DNA of 64,000 nucleotides from Bradyrhizobium frederickii (GTDB lineage: Bacteria; Pseudomonadota; Alphaproteobacteria; Rhizobiales; Xanthobacteraceae). The position numbers were made by a program, and so were the translations under genes. Below, one piece after another: positions 1 to 8,553 of the stretch. The stretch spans positions 248,001 through 312,000 of the forward strand of contig NZ_SPQS01000004.1 in the NCBI RefSeq assembly GCF_004570865.1. The letters run 5' to 3'. Position 1 is the first letter of the stretch; every line of letters starts with the position of its first letter. The notes beneath the pieces are model-generated. The model searched no databases. It was not told where the DNA came from and saw nothing but the letters and a program-made list of their open reading frames with translations.

Positions 1-1
1 C

Positions 2-835
2 GAGCTCGAGGAGCTCGAGCTCGGCACCGCCCAGGCGCGCGACGCCGCGATGACCGAGCGCGACAAGTTCAACGACAAATACCAGGCCAAGAAGTGGCAG
101 CTCTCGGCGGCGATCAACAGCATGCCGCAGGGCCTGATCATGCTCGACGGCAAGGCCAATGTGGTGGCGATGAACTCGAACTTCAGGCGGATCTACAATC
201 TGCCGGAGACGATCCAGGCCGGATCCACCCTCGAGGAAATCCTCCAGCACCGGGTCAAGAGCGGGCTGTTCGATGGCGACGTCGCGAAATATCTCGCAGC
301 GGTTCTCGGCAGGATCGCCAGGCGCGAGCCGACAGTCTACGAGATATCCCTCAACGACGGACGCACCATCAAGATCTACGAGCGTCCGATGGACGGCGGC
401 GGCTGGGTTTCGGTGCAGGAGGACGTCACCGAACAGCGTCAGCGCGAGCGCATTCTGGAGCGGATGGAGCGCTTCCTCGCCACCATCATCGAGAACGTGG
501 CCGAGGGCATCATCGCCAAGGACGCGCGCAATCTGCGCTACGTCTTCGTCAACAAGGCCGCCGAGAAGATGATCGGCATGACGCGCGGCGAGATCATCGG
601 CAAGACCGCGCGGGAATTGTTCTCCGCGGAGGCGGCCGAACTGATCGAGCGGCGCGACCAGCAGCTCCTCGCGCAGAAGCAGCAGCTCGAGCCGATCGTC
701 GACACCATCGACAATCCCGCGCGAGGGCGCCGCGTCATCTGCGCTCGCCGGATCCAGGTGGGCAGCGCCAGTGAAGAGTCCCACATGTTCGTGACCATGG
801 TCGAGGACCGGACCGAGACGGCGGCGGCGGCATAA
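2..835 (+). CDS. PAS-domain sensor protein, C-terminal part (5' truncated by window edge)
   Basis: The reading frame is open to the first bases of the window, so the gene begins upstream; 277 residues are visible. A short charged coiled-coil stretch leads into a PAS domain (MPQGLIMLDGKANVVAMN, a PAS_7-like start), then a second PAS domain (ENVAEGIIAKDARNLRYVFV). The protein ends about 20 residues after the second PAS, with no kinase, GGDEF or methyl-accepting domain in the visible part. An internal ATG at 50 could be called as a start but lies inside the continuous frame. The role is probably sensory; the output domain, if any, must lie upstream. Confidence 0.8.
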   Translation, partial: ELEELELGTAQARDAAMTERDKFNDKYQAKKWQLSAAINSMPQGLIMLDGKANVVAMNSNFRRIYNLPETIQAGSTLEEILQHRVKSGLFDGDVAKYLAAVLGRIARREPTVYEISLNDGRTIKIYERPMDGGGWVSVQEDVTEQRQRERILERMERFLATIIENVAEGIIAKDARNLRYVFVNKAAEKMIGMTRGEIIGKTARELFSAEAAELIERRDQQLLAQKQQLEPIVDTIDNPARGRRVICARRIQVGSASEESHMFVTMVEDRTETAAAA

Positions 836-975
836 GCATCGGCGCACCCCGCCGGAGCGCTGCGTAGCGTCCTCGGATTGGCGCGCCTCGATCATGCCCG
901 CTCAAGCTGATGTGACGGCGCTTGTTCCGGAACTGGACTCCGCCGCGGCGGTTGACCGGTAAAGGAGAATTCTCG

Positions 976-1293
976 ATGGCAGCATCGCCTGTAGCCGTCT
1001 CGACAAGAACCCTGATCCTGATCTTCGCGCTCGCGGCGATGCCGGCCGTGGCCTTCGCGCAGGCCACCGGCGGCTCTGCCGGATCGAGCGGCGGCGCCGC
1101 AGGATCGGCCGGAGGTGTCGCCAATTCGCCAGCCCCGCCGCCCGGCACCAACAGCCTCGGCACGGCTCAGTCGTCAGGGCCGGGCGCTGGAGTAACCACC
1201 GGCTCCGGCACAGGCGGCGCGGCTGATGCCGCCGTGAATGCCGAGAATCGGATGCTCGACAAGAAGCTCAAGAGCATCTGCCGCGGCTGCTGA
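976..1293 (+). CDS. Small secreted Gly/Ser-rich protein
   Basis: This 105-residue protein starts at an ATG preceded by AAAGGAG at 961-967, an ideal Shine-Dalgarno sequence; an in-frame codon at 922 has no comparable site. A signal peptide is clear (hydrophobic LILIFALAAMPAVAFA, then Q). The mature part is low-complexity Gly/Ser/Ala/Pro and ends in a short conserved-looking tail with two cysteines (KSICRGC). I recognise no domain; it is probably a periplasmic or surface-exposed protein. Exported function unknown. Confidence 0.65.
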   Translation: MAASPVAVSTRTLILIFALAAMPAVAFAQATGGSAGSSGGAAGSAGGVANSPAPPPGTNSLGTAQSSGPGAGVTTGSGTGGAADAAVNAENRMLDKKLKSICRGC

Positions 1294-1397
1294 ATGCTCG
1301 CGCGGAAGTGAGGCAGCGTGGCTGTCCGGAATGCCGAAGTGACGTTAGCTTGATCCCGCTTTGAAGCGTGGAGCGTGTCCACGCGGAGGATCGAGTG

Positions 1398-1748
1398 ATG
1401 TTACGCAGGATGATGATGGCGGCGCTGACCGTCGCGGCGGTCGGGCTGTCAGTGCCGCAGGCAGCCCAGGCGCGGGGATTCGGACATGGCGGCTGGGGTC
1501 ATGGCGGCGGCTGGGGCCATGGCGGCCATTGGCGCGGCGGCGGCTTCTGGCCTGGAGTGGCAATCGGGGCAGGCATTGCCGGCGCCGGTCTCTACGGCGG
1601 CTATTACGGCTACGGCTACCCCTATTACGGCGATCCCTACTATTATGGTACCGGCTACAATGATGGTTATGGCGGCTGCTACGTTGCGCGGAAGCGCGTC
1701 ATGACGCCCGCGGGCTGGCGTATCCGCCGTGTGGATGTCTGCGAATAG
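1398..1748 (+). CDS. Secreted Gly/Tyr/His-rich protein
   Basis: This 116-residue protein starts at an ATG with GGAGGA at 1385-1390, 7 bases upstream. A signal peptide (MLRRMMMAALTVAAVGLS... ending in AQA) precedes repeated GHGGGWGHGG segments, then a Gly/Tyr stretch with a possible hydrophobic hairpin (GVAIGAGIAGAGLYGGYYGY) and a C-terminal part with two cysteines. Such Gly/His/Tyr-rich exported proteins are common in Bradyrhizobium and relatives and usually have no assigned function. Metal binding through the His-Gly repeats is possible but unproven. Confidence 0.65.
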   Translation: MLRRMMMAALTVAAVGLSVPQAAQARGFGHGGWGHGGGWGHGGHWRGGGFWPGVAIGAGIAGAGLYGGYYGYGYPYYGDPYYYGTGYNDGYGGCYVARKRVMTPAGWRIRRVDVCE

Positions 1749-1780
1749 CGTCCTCGACGAGAGACTGACCGACCAAAAAA

Positions 1781-1816
1781 CAAGGCCGTTGACGCAGTAT
1801 ACCGTCAACGACCTTG
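1781..1816 (-). terminator. Rho-independent terminator for the minus-strand coiled-coil gene
   Basis: CAAGGCCGTTGACG and CGTCAACGACCTTG form a 14-bp stem with one mismatch and an 8-base loop. On the minus strand the stem is followed directly by TTTTTT (complement of 1775-1780), the canonical arrangement. It therefore ends the gene at 1935-2429 and also separates it from the convergent gene at 1398-1748. Confidence 0.8.
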
Positions 1817-1934
1817 CCAGCCCCGGACATTGAAATCGGCTCACGCCATCCGGTAACCGGGAGCATCGCGCGGAATCATACCGGCGAATGTGATCCAGTT
1901 CACAAGTCGAGAAAATTAGTCGCGGTGTGGCGGC

Positions 1935-2429
1935 TCAGCCGCGCGAGCGCTTGCGCGCGCTGGCGTGGACGCGGTGCCGCGCCGGTTTCCTGCGGGTAAC
2001 CGCGGGCGCTTCGACGTCGGTGGCTCGCGCGCCGGCGAACGACTGCCGCAGGCCGTCGATGGACTCGTTCAGCGATGCCACCTGCTCGGACAGACGCTTG
2101 GTGTCGGCCTGCTGCGCCGCCATCAGCCGCTTCATCGTCAGGAGCTGATCCTGCACCACCTGGAGCTGGTCGATCGATTCCTGCTGGGTCGCCTCCAGCC
2201 CCTTGGTCTTCTCGACCAACTGCTCGGAGGCCTGAGCGGTCCGCGCCTGAAGCTGCCGCGACGCCACCACCCTGTCGGTCTCAGGTGCGGCGCCGGTATA
2301 GGCACGCCAGATCGCGATCGAGGTGACGCCAGCGATCAGGAGCAGGAGCGCGGCGGCGGTCAGCGCGATGGGCTGGGCGCCGAGACGAAAAAGCGGATTG
2401 GACGGTGTGTCCTGGGCGAGATCGATCAT
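1935..2429 (-). CDS. Membrane-anchored coiled-coil protein
   Basis: The 164-residue protein begins at ATG 2429; a TTG three codons upstream is possible. Residues ~20-42 form one transmembrane segment (IALTAAALLLLIAGVTSIAIW). The following ~90 residues are Gln/Glu/Leu-rich with heptad character (QLQARTAQASEQLVEK and QLQVVQDQLLTMKRLMAAQQ), predicting a coiled coil. The C-terminus is strongly basic (RRKPARHRVHASARKRSRG). I assign no function; topology suggests an inner-membrane protein with its coiled coil on one side of the membrane. A strong terminator lies downstream. Confidence 0.65.
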   Translation of the reverse strand: MIDLAQDTPSNPLFRLGAQPIALTAAALLLLIAGVTSIAIWRAYTGAAPETDRVVASRQLQARTAQASEQLVEKTKGLEATQQESIDQLQVVQDQLLTMKRLMAAQQADTKRLSEQVASLNESIDGLRQSFAGARATDVEAPAVTRRKPARHRVHASARKRSRG

Positions 2430-2607
2430 CGCTGACAAAACCCAAATTGAAACTTGGTGAGTGGCGAAGACCGGCAGCCCTGAGGCGGCCGGGGCGTCCC
2501 GAAAACGTTACGTGTCGGCAAGGAATGGGTCCAAAAAGAGGCTAAAGGCCAAAAAACCAGCAATCAGCAGGCCTTGGGGCCTCCGAGGCTTCGCCCGGGC
2601 CCGGGAA

Positions 2608-3339
2608 TCAAGGCTGAAACGGCGAAAACGGTCCGGAATAGGTCTTCGGCCGCGGCGCCGCGTAGGGGCCGAGGCGCGAGGTCTTCAACCCCAGCCGCAC
2701 CAGTGATTCCGCCAGCGTCACCGCCGCCGCGACGCCGTCGATCACGGGCAGGCCGTGGGTGGCGGCGAGCTCGGCGGCGAGATCGGCCATGCCGGCGCAG
2801 CCGAGCACAATCGCTTCGGCGCGGTCGTCACGGACCGCAGCCGCGATCTCCGCGGAGATCTTCGCGAGCGCGTCCGTGTTGCGCGCCTCGAGCGCCAGCA
2901 CCGGCACCTCGGCGGCGCGGACGCGGGCGCAGCGATCGGCGAGGCCGTATTTCCGCAAATTGTGCTCGATCGGCACGATGGAGACACCGAGCGTCGTCAC
3001 CACGGCAAAGCGCGCCGCGATCAGGCTCGCCATGTGGAAGCCGGCCTCGCCGATTCCGATCACCGGCGCCTTGGCGACGGCGCGGGCGGCATCCAGGCCG
3101 GTGTCGTCGAAGCAGGCGATGATGTGCGCGTCCGCACCGTCGCGGTCGGCCTCGCGGATGCAGCCGAGCATGCCTGGTACGGCGAAGGCTTCGTCGTAAA
3201 ATCCCTCGATCGAGACCGGGCCCATCGTTGGCTGCCGCGCGTCGATCACCGTGCCGGGCAGGGCGACGTTGCGCGCCGCAGCGGCGATCTTCGCCGTCAT
3301 CGACGCGGTGGTGTTGGGATTGACGACATGCAGCCGCAT
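2608..3339 (-). CDS. Asp/Glu/hydantoin racemase family protein
   Basis: The 243-residue protein belongs to the cofactor-independent racemase superfamily. The N-terminal VVNPNTT motif is typical of hydantoin racemases, and the two catalytic cysteines expected of the family are present in IACFDDTGLDAAR (about C76) and VLGCAGM (about C181). I chose ATG 3339 because an in-frame TTG at 3351 directly abuts the likely ribosome site AAGGGAC. It is the last gene of a five-gene minus-strand operon encoding an ABC importer, 36 bases after the second permease. By context it probably epimerises the imported substrate or a breakdown product; the substrate is not evident. Confidence 0.8.
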   Translation of the reverse strand: MRLHVVNPNTTASMTAKIAAAARNVALPGTVIDARQPTMGPVSIEGFYDEAFAVPGMLGCIREADRDGADAHIIACFDDTGLDAARAVAKAPVIGIGEAGFHMASLIAARFAVVTTLGVSIVPIEHNLRKYGLADRCARVRAAEVPVLALEARNTDALAKISAEIAAAVRDDRAEAIVLGCAGMADLAAELAATHGLPVIDGVAAAVTLAESLVRLGLKTSRLGPYAAPRPKTYSGPFSPFQP

Positions 3340-3375
3340 CGGATCAGACAAGTCCCTTGTCAGACGAGCGCGTTG

Positions 3376-4254
3376 TTAGACCAGTCCTTGGCCGGCGTCC
3401 GAACCCTTGGCCGCCTGCCGCTTGTTGAGCATGTGGATGGTGCCGAGCGCAAGGGTGATCACCGTGAACGAGACGGCCGAAATCACGGTGCCGAGCGCAT
3501 AGATGTCGGGGTTCGTCACCGTGGTGGTGAGGCCCTGGAGATCGAGCGGCAACGTGTTCACCGCCCCGATCGCCTGGCTGGAACGCGCGAGCTCGTCCCA
3601 GGACAGCGTGAAGCCGAACAGGCCGATGCCGATCACGGACGGCAGGATGATCGGCAGCACGACATGGCGGAACGTCTGCCATGGCGTGGCGCCGAGATCG
3701 CGCGCGGCTTCCTCGAGGCGCGGGTCGAAGCGATTGAAGATCGCGAACATGATGAGCAGCCCGAATGGCAGCGTCCAGGTCAGGTGCGCGCCGAGTCCTG
3801 AGGTGAGCAGGCCCATCGAGGTTTCGAAATTTTCGTTCCAATGCGCCTTGATCAGGTCGTCGATGATGCGGAACTCCAGCGAGATGCCGAGCGAGGTGAT
3901 GATCGAGGGAACGATCAGGCTCGCGATCGCCGAGTAGAACAGGATGCTCTGCGCCCTGAACTTCCTGCGGAAGGCCATGCCGGCGGCGACCGACAGCACC
4001 ACGGTGACGATCATCACGATGATGCCGAGCAGCAGCGAGCGGCGGAAGGCCGCGCCGAGATCGACGATGCCGGTGCCCTGGAACAGTTTTGCGATCCAGA
4101 AGGTCGACACGCCGTTCATCGGGAAGGTGAGGCCGCCTTGCGGCCCCTGGAACGACAGCACGTAGATCGCGATCATCGGGCCGTAGAGGAACAGCACATA
4201 GGCCGCGAAGAAGGTCGCGAGCACGTAGAACGAGCGCGGGCGTCCTTCCTTCAT
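3376..4254 (-). CDS. ABC transporter permease, PotC-like
   Basis: The 292-residue inner-membrane permease has about six hydrophobic segments and the cytoplasmic EAA loop (LEEAARDLGATPWQTFRHVV) that docks on the ATPase. It resembles the second permease of spermidine/putrescine-type importers. Its ATG lies 3 bases after the stop of the first permease, so the two are probably translationally coupled. With the neighbouring permease, ATPase and binding protein it makes a complete importer. Confidence 0.88.
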   Translation of the reverse strand: MKEGRPRSFYVLATFFAAYVLFLYGPMIAIYVLSFQGPQGGLTFPMNGVSTFWIAKLFQGTGIVDLGAAFRRSLLLGIIVMIVTVVLSVAAGMAFRRKFRAQSILFYSAIASLIVPSIITSLGISLEFRIIDDLIKAHWNENFETSMGLLTSGLGAHLTWTLPFGLLIMFAIFNRFDPRLEEAARDLGATPWQTFRHVVLPIILPSVIGIGLFGFTLSWDELARSSQAIGAVNTLPLDLQGLTTTVTNPDIYALGTVISAVSFTVITLALGTIHMLNKRQAAKGSDAGQGLV

Positions 4255-4257
4255 GCT

Positions 4258-5211
4258 CTACAGCTCCTTCTTGATGTCGACGATGCGCGACATCATGGTG
4301 ATGATCAGGAAGGTGATGGTGAGCAGGATCACGGCGTTGGCTGCCGCGGCGGGGAATTGCAGCGCGTTGACCCGCGTCTCGATGATCTTGCCGGCCGCCG
4401 CGATCTGCTGGCCGCCCATCACGCCGATGGTGATGAAATCGCCCATCACGATGGTGATGACGAAGATCGAGCCGATCACGATGCCCGGCTTGGCGAGCGG
4501 TATGATGACGTTGAGCAGTGTCTGGAAACCGGTGGCGCCGGCGTCATAGGCGGCCTCGATCAGCGATTTGTCGATGCGCACCATCGAATTGAAGATCGGC
4601 ACCACCATGAAGAAGGTGAACAGGTGGACCAGCGCCAGCACCACGGAGAATTCGGAGAACAGCAGCCATTCCAGCGGATGGTTGATCAGGCCGGTCTTGA
4701 TCAGGCCGGAATTGACGAGGCCGTTGCGCCCGAGCAGCGGAATCCAGGCGATCATGCGGATCACGTTGGAGGTCCAGAACGGGATCGTGCAGAGCAGCGA
4801 CAAGCCCATCTGCCAGGTCTTGGACTTGACGTGGAAGGCGAGGAAATAGGCAACCCAGAAGCCGATGAACAGGGTGATCGCCCACACCATGAAGCCGAGC
4901 TTCAGCGTCTTCAGATAGGTCTTGCCGATGGTGCAGAGGTCGGGCAGCTGCGCGATGCAGCCCTCGAACGTGTCGGTGTAGCCGCGGCCCGAGAAGGCCG
5001 GCAGCAACTGGTATTCGTTGTAGTCCCAGAACGAGACGATGACGACGAATGCCAGCGGGATCAGGAAGAAGGCGAGAAACACCAGCATCATCGGCCCGGC
5101 CTGAAGCCAGGAGATGAAGGACGGCGACAGGCGCGTCGGCTTGGCGGCGCGCGCTGTGCCGGACCCCGGGATCAAGCCCGGGGCCGCCTGTTGCAGGACT
5201 TCTTCCGACAT
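4258..5211 (-). CDS. ABC transporter permease, PotB-like
   Basis: The 317-residue permease starts at ATG 5211, 5 bases after the binding-protein stop; the frame continues upstream only as antisense-looking sequence within that gene. A ~35-residue N-terminal tail precedes the first transmembrane helix (MMLVFLAFFLIPLAFVVIV). The long periplasmic loop contains two cysteines (FEGCIAQLPDLC), and an EAA-type loop (LIEAAYDAGATGFQTLLNVI) faces the ATPase. Overall it matches the first permease of polyamine-type ABC importers. Confidence 0.88.
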   Translation of the reverse strand: MSEEVLQQAAPGLIPGSGTARAAKPTRLSPSFISWLQAGPMMLVFLAFFLIPLAFVVIVSFWDYNEYQLLPAFSGRGYTDTFEGCIAQLPDLCTIGKTYLKTLKLGFMVWAITLFIGFWVAYFLAFHVKSKTWQMGLSLLCTIPFWTSNVIRMIAWIPLLGRNGLVNSGLIKTGLINHPLEWLLFSEFSVVLALVHLFTFFMVVPIFNSMVRIDKSLIEAAYDAGATGFQTLLNVIIPLAKPGIVIGSIFVITIVMGDFITIGVMGGQQIAAAGKIIETRVNALQFPAAAANAVILLTITFLIITMMSRIVDIKKEL

Positions 5212-5216
5212 GTCAG

Positions 5217-6506
5217 TTACGCCGCGATGAACTCGTTCCACTTGCGGACCATGTAGTCGTTCTCGTCCATCACGGCGTTCCAGCAGGCGACGCCGCCCAT
5301 GCGGTCCTCGTAGGAGCCGCCGTCGCGCACCGCGCCTGCCTTCTCGAGCAGCGAGCCGTCGGGCGCCTTGATGTCCTTCTCGGCCGGCTTGCCCTCCATC
5401 CAATAGGCCCACTCGTAGGGCTCCATATGCGCCTTCGCGGTGGAGAGCACGGCGGAGTAGTAACCCTGGCGATTGAGATAGGCGCCGGCATAGCCGGACA
5501 GGAACCAGTTCACGAACTCATAGGCCCATTCGAGCTTGGGACCCGAGACGCCCTTGGAGACGCAGAAGCCGGAGGCCCAGGAGCGGTAGCCTTCCTTGAG
5601 CGGCTGGAACGTGCAGGGAATTCCCATCGAGCGCACCTTGGTCACCGCCGGCGACCACATCGACTGGATCACCGTCTCGCCCGAAGCCATCAGGTTGACG
5701 CTTTCGTTGAAGTCTTTCCAGAACGCGCGGAACTGGCCGGCCTTCTTGGCCTCGGTCATCACCTTCATGGTGAGATCGATCTCTTCCTTGGTCATGTTGC
5801 CCTTGTCGGCATATTTGTACTTGCCGGTGGCTTCCACGACCATCGCGGCATCCATGATGCCGATCGAGGGGATGTTGAGGATCGAGGCCTTCCCCTTGAA
5901 CTCGGGGTTGAGCAGCTCGGACCAGGAGCTGATCGGCCGCTTGATCAGGTCGGGGCGGATGCCGAGCGTGTCGGCGTTGTAGACGGTCGGAATCAGCGTG
6001 ACGAATTCGGTCGCCGACGTCGCGAACTTCTTGGAATCCTTGCCCTCGAGGTAAAGCACCTTCCAGGGCGCGGTGCCCTGGCCGCCGATCTTCTTGCCGC
6101 CGGGCGTCTCGCCCTTGGTGAAGACAGGCGTGATGTTGTCGAACTCCTTGATCTTCCGGGCATCGAGCGGAAGGATGTTGCCCGACGGCACGATCTTCTT
6201 CAGCGAGAAATATTCGGTGTCCAGCACGTCGAAGGAGTTCGGCTGGGTCATCACGCGCTTGGTGACGTCGTCGGTGGTGGCGGTGATGTATTCGATCTTG
6301 ATGCCGGTGTCCTTCAGGCACTGCCTGGAGATGTCGTCGCCCTCGTTCACGGCGGTGCCGAGATAGCGCAGCACCTTGGCATCGGCCGACTTCACATAGG
6401 GAAAGCCGGTGATGGCGCCGGAGCCGGCGGCGAGGCCGGCAAGACTTGCGGTGCCCTTGAGCAGCGTACGGCGGTTGAGGCCGGTCTTCCTGGTCGTCTC
6501 GGTCAT
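5217..6506 (-). CDS. Tat-exported extracellular solute-binding protein (PotD/family 1-like)
   Basis: The 429-residue protein starts at ATG 6506 behind GAGGAGTGAGGGAA. Its N-terminus carries a twin-arginine motif (NRRTLLKG) followed by a hydrophobic Ala/Gly stretch, indicating Tat export of a folded protein. The body resembles spermidine/putrescine-type binding proteins (KVLRYLGTAVNEGDDI near the start; GYRSWASGFCVSKG later). It is the substrate receptor of the adjacent importer. The Tat signal and the racemase downstream suggest the ligand need not be a polyamine; the exact ligand is unknown. Confidence 0.85.
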   Translation of the reverse strand: MTETTRKTGLNRRTLLKGTASLAGLAAGSGAITGFPYVKSADAKVLRYLGTAVNEGDDISRQCLKDTGIKIEYITATTDDVTKRVMTQPNSFDVLDTEYFSLKKIVPSGNILPLDARKIKEFDNITPVFTKGETPGGKKIGGQGTAPWKVLYLEGKDSKKFATSATEFVTLIPTVYNADTLGIRPDLIKRPISSWSELLNPEFKGKASILNIPSIGIMDAAMVVEATGKYKYADKGNMTKEEIDLTMKVMTEAKKAGQFRAFWKDFNESVNLMASGETVIQSMWSPAVTKVRSMGIPCTFQPLKEGYRSWASGFCVSKGVSGPKLEWAYEFVNWFLSGYAGAYLNRQGYYSAVLSTAKAHMEPYEWAYWMEGKPAEKDIKAPDGSLLEKAGAVRDGGSYEDRMGGVACWNAVMDENDYMVRKWNEFIAA

Positions 6507-6551
6507 TTCCCTCACTCCTCTAGTGTTGCACATGTTCCAAGATGAAGGGCG

Positions 6552-7538
6552 CTATTGCAGGCGTTGCGCCTTGGCGGGATCCCAGGTCGCCAGCACGCGA
6601 TCGCCCGGACGGAACGGGTGGACGTCGAAAGTGGCTTCGGGAACGTGGGAGAAGAGGGCGGTGCCGTCCTCGAGCGTGAGCGAGACGGCGATGTAGGAGC
6701 CCTGGTACTCGGTCTGGGTCAGCAGCGCCGGCGCGCCGAAGGCGCCGTCAGCAAACGGCGCGATGCCGAGCTGATCGGCGCGCACGGCGATGAGCTTGCC
6801 GGCGTCGCTGAGCACGTTGTGGCCGCCGATGAAGCGCGCCACGAATTCGGTGCGGGGATGGTGGAAGATGTCGCGGGCCGTGCCCTGCTGCTCGATCCGG
6901 CCGTGGTTCATCACCACGATGTGGTCGGCCAGCGCCATCGCCTCTTCCTGGCCGTGGGTGACCTGGATGAAGCTGATGCCGAGCTCGCGCTGCAATCGCT
7001 TCAGCTCGCCGCGCATCCTGACCCTCAGGAACGGATCGAGGGCGGAGAGCGGCTCGTCGAGCAAGAGAATCTGCGGCTCGGTGATCAGCGCGCGGGCGAG
7101 CGCAACGCGCTGCTGCTGGCCGCCGGAGAGCTGCGCCGGCAGCCGGCCCGCATATTGGCTCATCGCCACCAGCTCCAGCAACTCGCCGGCGCGCCTGTGG
7201 CGCGTCGGCTTGTCGATGCCGCGCATCTTCAGGGCGAAGGCGACGTTGTCGAGCACGGAGAGATGCGGAAACAGCGCGTAGGACTGAAACATCATCGCGG
7301 TGCCGCGCTCGGCCGGCGGCAGGTCGGTGACGTTCTGGCTACCCAGGATGATGTCGCCCTCGCTGACGGCCTCGTGGCCCGCGATCATGCGCAAGGTCGA
7401 GGTCTTGCCGCAGCCGGACGGACCGAGCAGGCAGCAATAGGTGCCGGCCGGGATCTTCAAATTGACGGTGTCGACCGCCAGCGTCGTGTCATAGCGCTTG
7501 GTGACGGCGACCAGTTCGAGGGCGGCGGGAGTGGCCAT
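6552..7538 (-). CDS. ABC transporter ATP-binding protein, PotA-like
   Basis: The 328-residue ATPase has Walker A GPSGCGKTS, signature LSGGQQQRVALARAL, Walker B ILLLDEPLSALD and the switch histidine in FIQVTHGQEEA. The C-terminal ~80 residues form a TOBE-type domain (ADQLGIAPFADGAFG...), as in PotA. ATG 7538 is preferred to a GTG at 7568, whose putative ribosome site directly abuts it. It is the first gene of the importer-racemase operon and is transcribed divergently from the GntR gene at 7806. Confidence 0.9.
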   Translation of the reverse strand: MATPAALELVAVTKRYDTTLAVDTVNLKIPAGTYCCLLGPSGCGKTSTLRMIAGHEAVSEGDIILGSQNVTDLPPAERGTAMMFQSYALFPHLSVLDNVAFALKMRGIDKPTRHRRAGELLELVAMSQYAGRLPAQLSGGQQQRVALARALITEPQILLLDEPLSALDPFLRVRMRGELKRLQRELGISFIQVTHGQEEAMALADHIVVMNHGRIEQQGTARDIFHHPRTEFVARFIGGHNVLSDAGKLIAVRADQLGIAPFADGAFGAPALLTQTEYQGSYIAVSLTLEDGTALFSHVPEATFDVHPFRPGDRVLATWDPAKAQRLQ

Positions 7539-7711
7539 GGCGTGTCCAAGGAGGGGCGGTGCTGGCACTCTCTCCGCAAGGTCCGTGCCAACCGCCGCCT
7601 TGCCGGCCGAATTGCGAAACTGTGCAGCGGAGTCAGATCGTTAGAACGAATCCGGCGCCTCTGTCCCGCCCGCCCCGTGCGCAATCATCTGCACACAAAA
7701 CGGGCGAGGAT

Positions 7712-7741
7712 TGTATAAACTTTCGCCTGTAATTGCATACA
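7712..7741. promoter_or_regulatory. Possible operator between the importer operon and gntR
   Basis: In the 267-bp divergent intergenic region, TGTAT at 7712-7716 and ATACA at 7737-7741 form an inverted pair about two helical turns apart, within a locally AT-rich patch. GntR/FadR-type proteins commonly bind short inverted repeats in such divergent promoters. Half-sites this short can arise by chance, so the call is tentative. Confidence 0.25.
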
Positions 7742-7805
7742 GATCGTCGACTAACATTCGAAAGCGAATGTCGTCGATCGAGCCCTCAAGCCCAATCTCG
7801 GACTC

Positions 7806-8513
7806 ATGGCCGCCAAGCCCCGCCGCAAATCCGACGCGCCCGACGCGAGCGATCGCGTCAGCCGCATCCGGGAGGGTGTGACCGCCGCGATCCTCGAGCA
7901 TCGTCTGCTGCCGGGCACCAAGCTCGGCGAGGACGAGATCGGCGAGATCTACGGCGCAAGCCGCACGCTGGTCCGCACTGCGCTTCAGCAGCTCGCGCAT
8001 GAGGGCATCGTCAACATCGAGAAGAACCGCGGCGCCTTCGTCGCGCGGCCGACGCCGGCCGATGCCCGCGAAGTGTTCGAGGCGCGCCGCCTGATCGAGC
8101 CCACCATCGTCGATCACGCCATCGATGCGGTGACGCCGGACTGGATCGATCGCCTCCAGCAGCATCTTGCCGAGGAACGCGAGGCCGAGCTGCGCGGCGA
8201 TGCCCGGGCCTCGGTCCGGCTCTCCGGAGAGTTTCACCGTCTGGTCGCCGAGATGAGCGGCCACAGCATCTATCTCGGCTTCCTGAAGGAGCTGATCGCG
8301 CGCTCCTCGCTCATCATCCTGCTCTACCGCCGCCACGACACGCCGGCCTGCGGCACCGATCATCACGCCGGCATCGTCGCCGCGATTCGCAAACGCGACA
8401 AGCAAGCCGCGCGCGCGCAGATGCTGTCGCACCTGGACGAGATCGAAGCCGAGCTGTTCCTGAAGGATCCCGTGCCCGACGAGCTGCGGCTCGCGGACGT
8501 GCTCGGTGCGTGA
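7806..8513 (+). CDS. GntR family (FadR/FCD) transcriptional regulator
   Basis: The 235-residue protein has an N-terminal winged helix (residues ~18-80; IREGVTAAILEHRLLPGTKL, then EIYGASRTLVRTALQQLAHEG) and a C-terminal FCD ligand-binding domain (ARRLIEPTIVDHA, EFHRLVAEMSGHSIY, TDHHAGIVAAI) with histidines in positions that often bind a metal in this family. It is divergent from the ABC importer-racemase operon, so it is probably its ligand-responsive regulator. Start ATG 7806 begins the conserved domain after about 15 basic residues. Confidence 0.85.
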   Translation: MAAKPRRKSDAPDASDRVSRIREGVTAAILEHRLLPGTKLGEDEIGEIYGASRTLVRTALQQLAHEGIVNIEKNRGAFVARPTPADAREVFEARRLIEPTIVDHAIDAVTPDWIDRLQQHLAEEREAELRGDARASVRLSGEFHRLVAEMSGHSIYLGFLKELIARSSLIILLYRRHDTPACGTDHHAGIVAAIRKRDKQAARAQMLSHLDEIEAELFLKDPVPDELRLADVLGA

Positions 8514-8553
8514 GCGACAACGGCGCCGGCCGCGGGAGTGACGGTGCGGGAAT

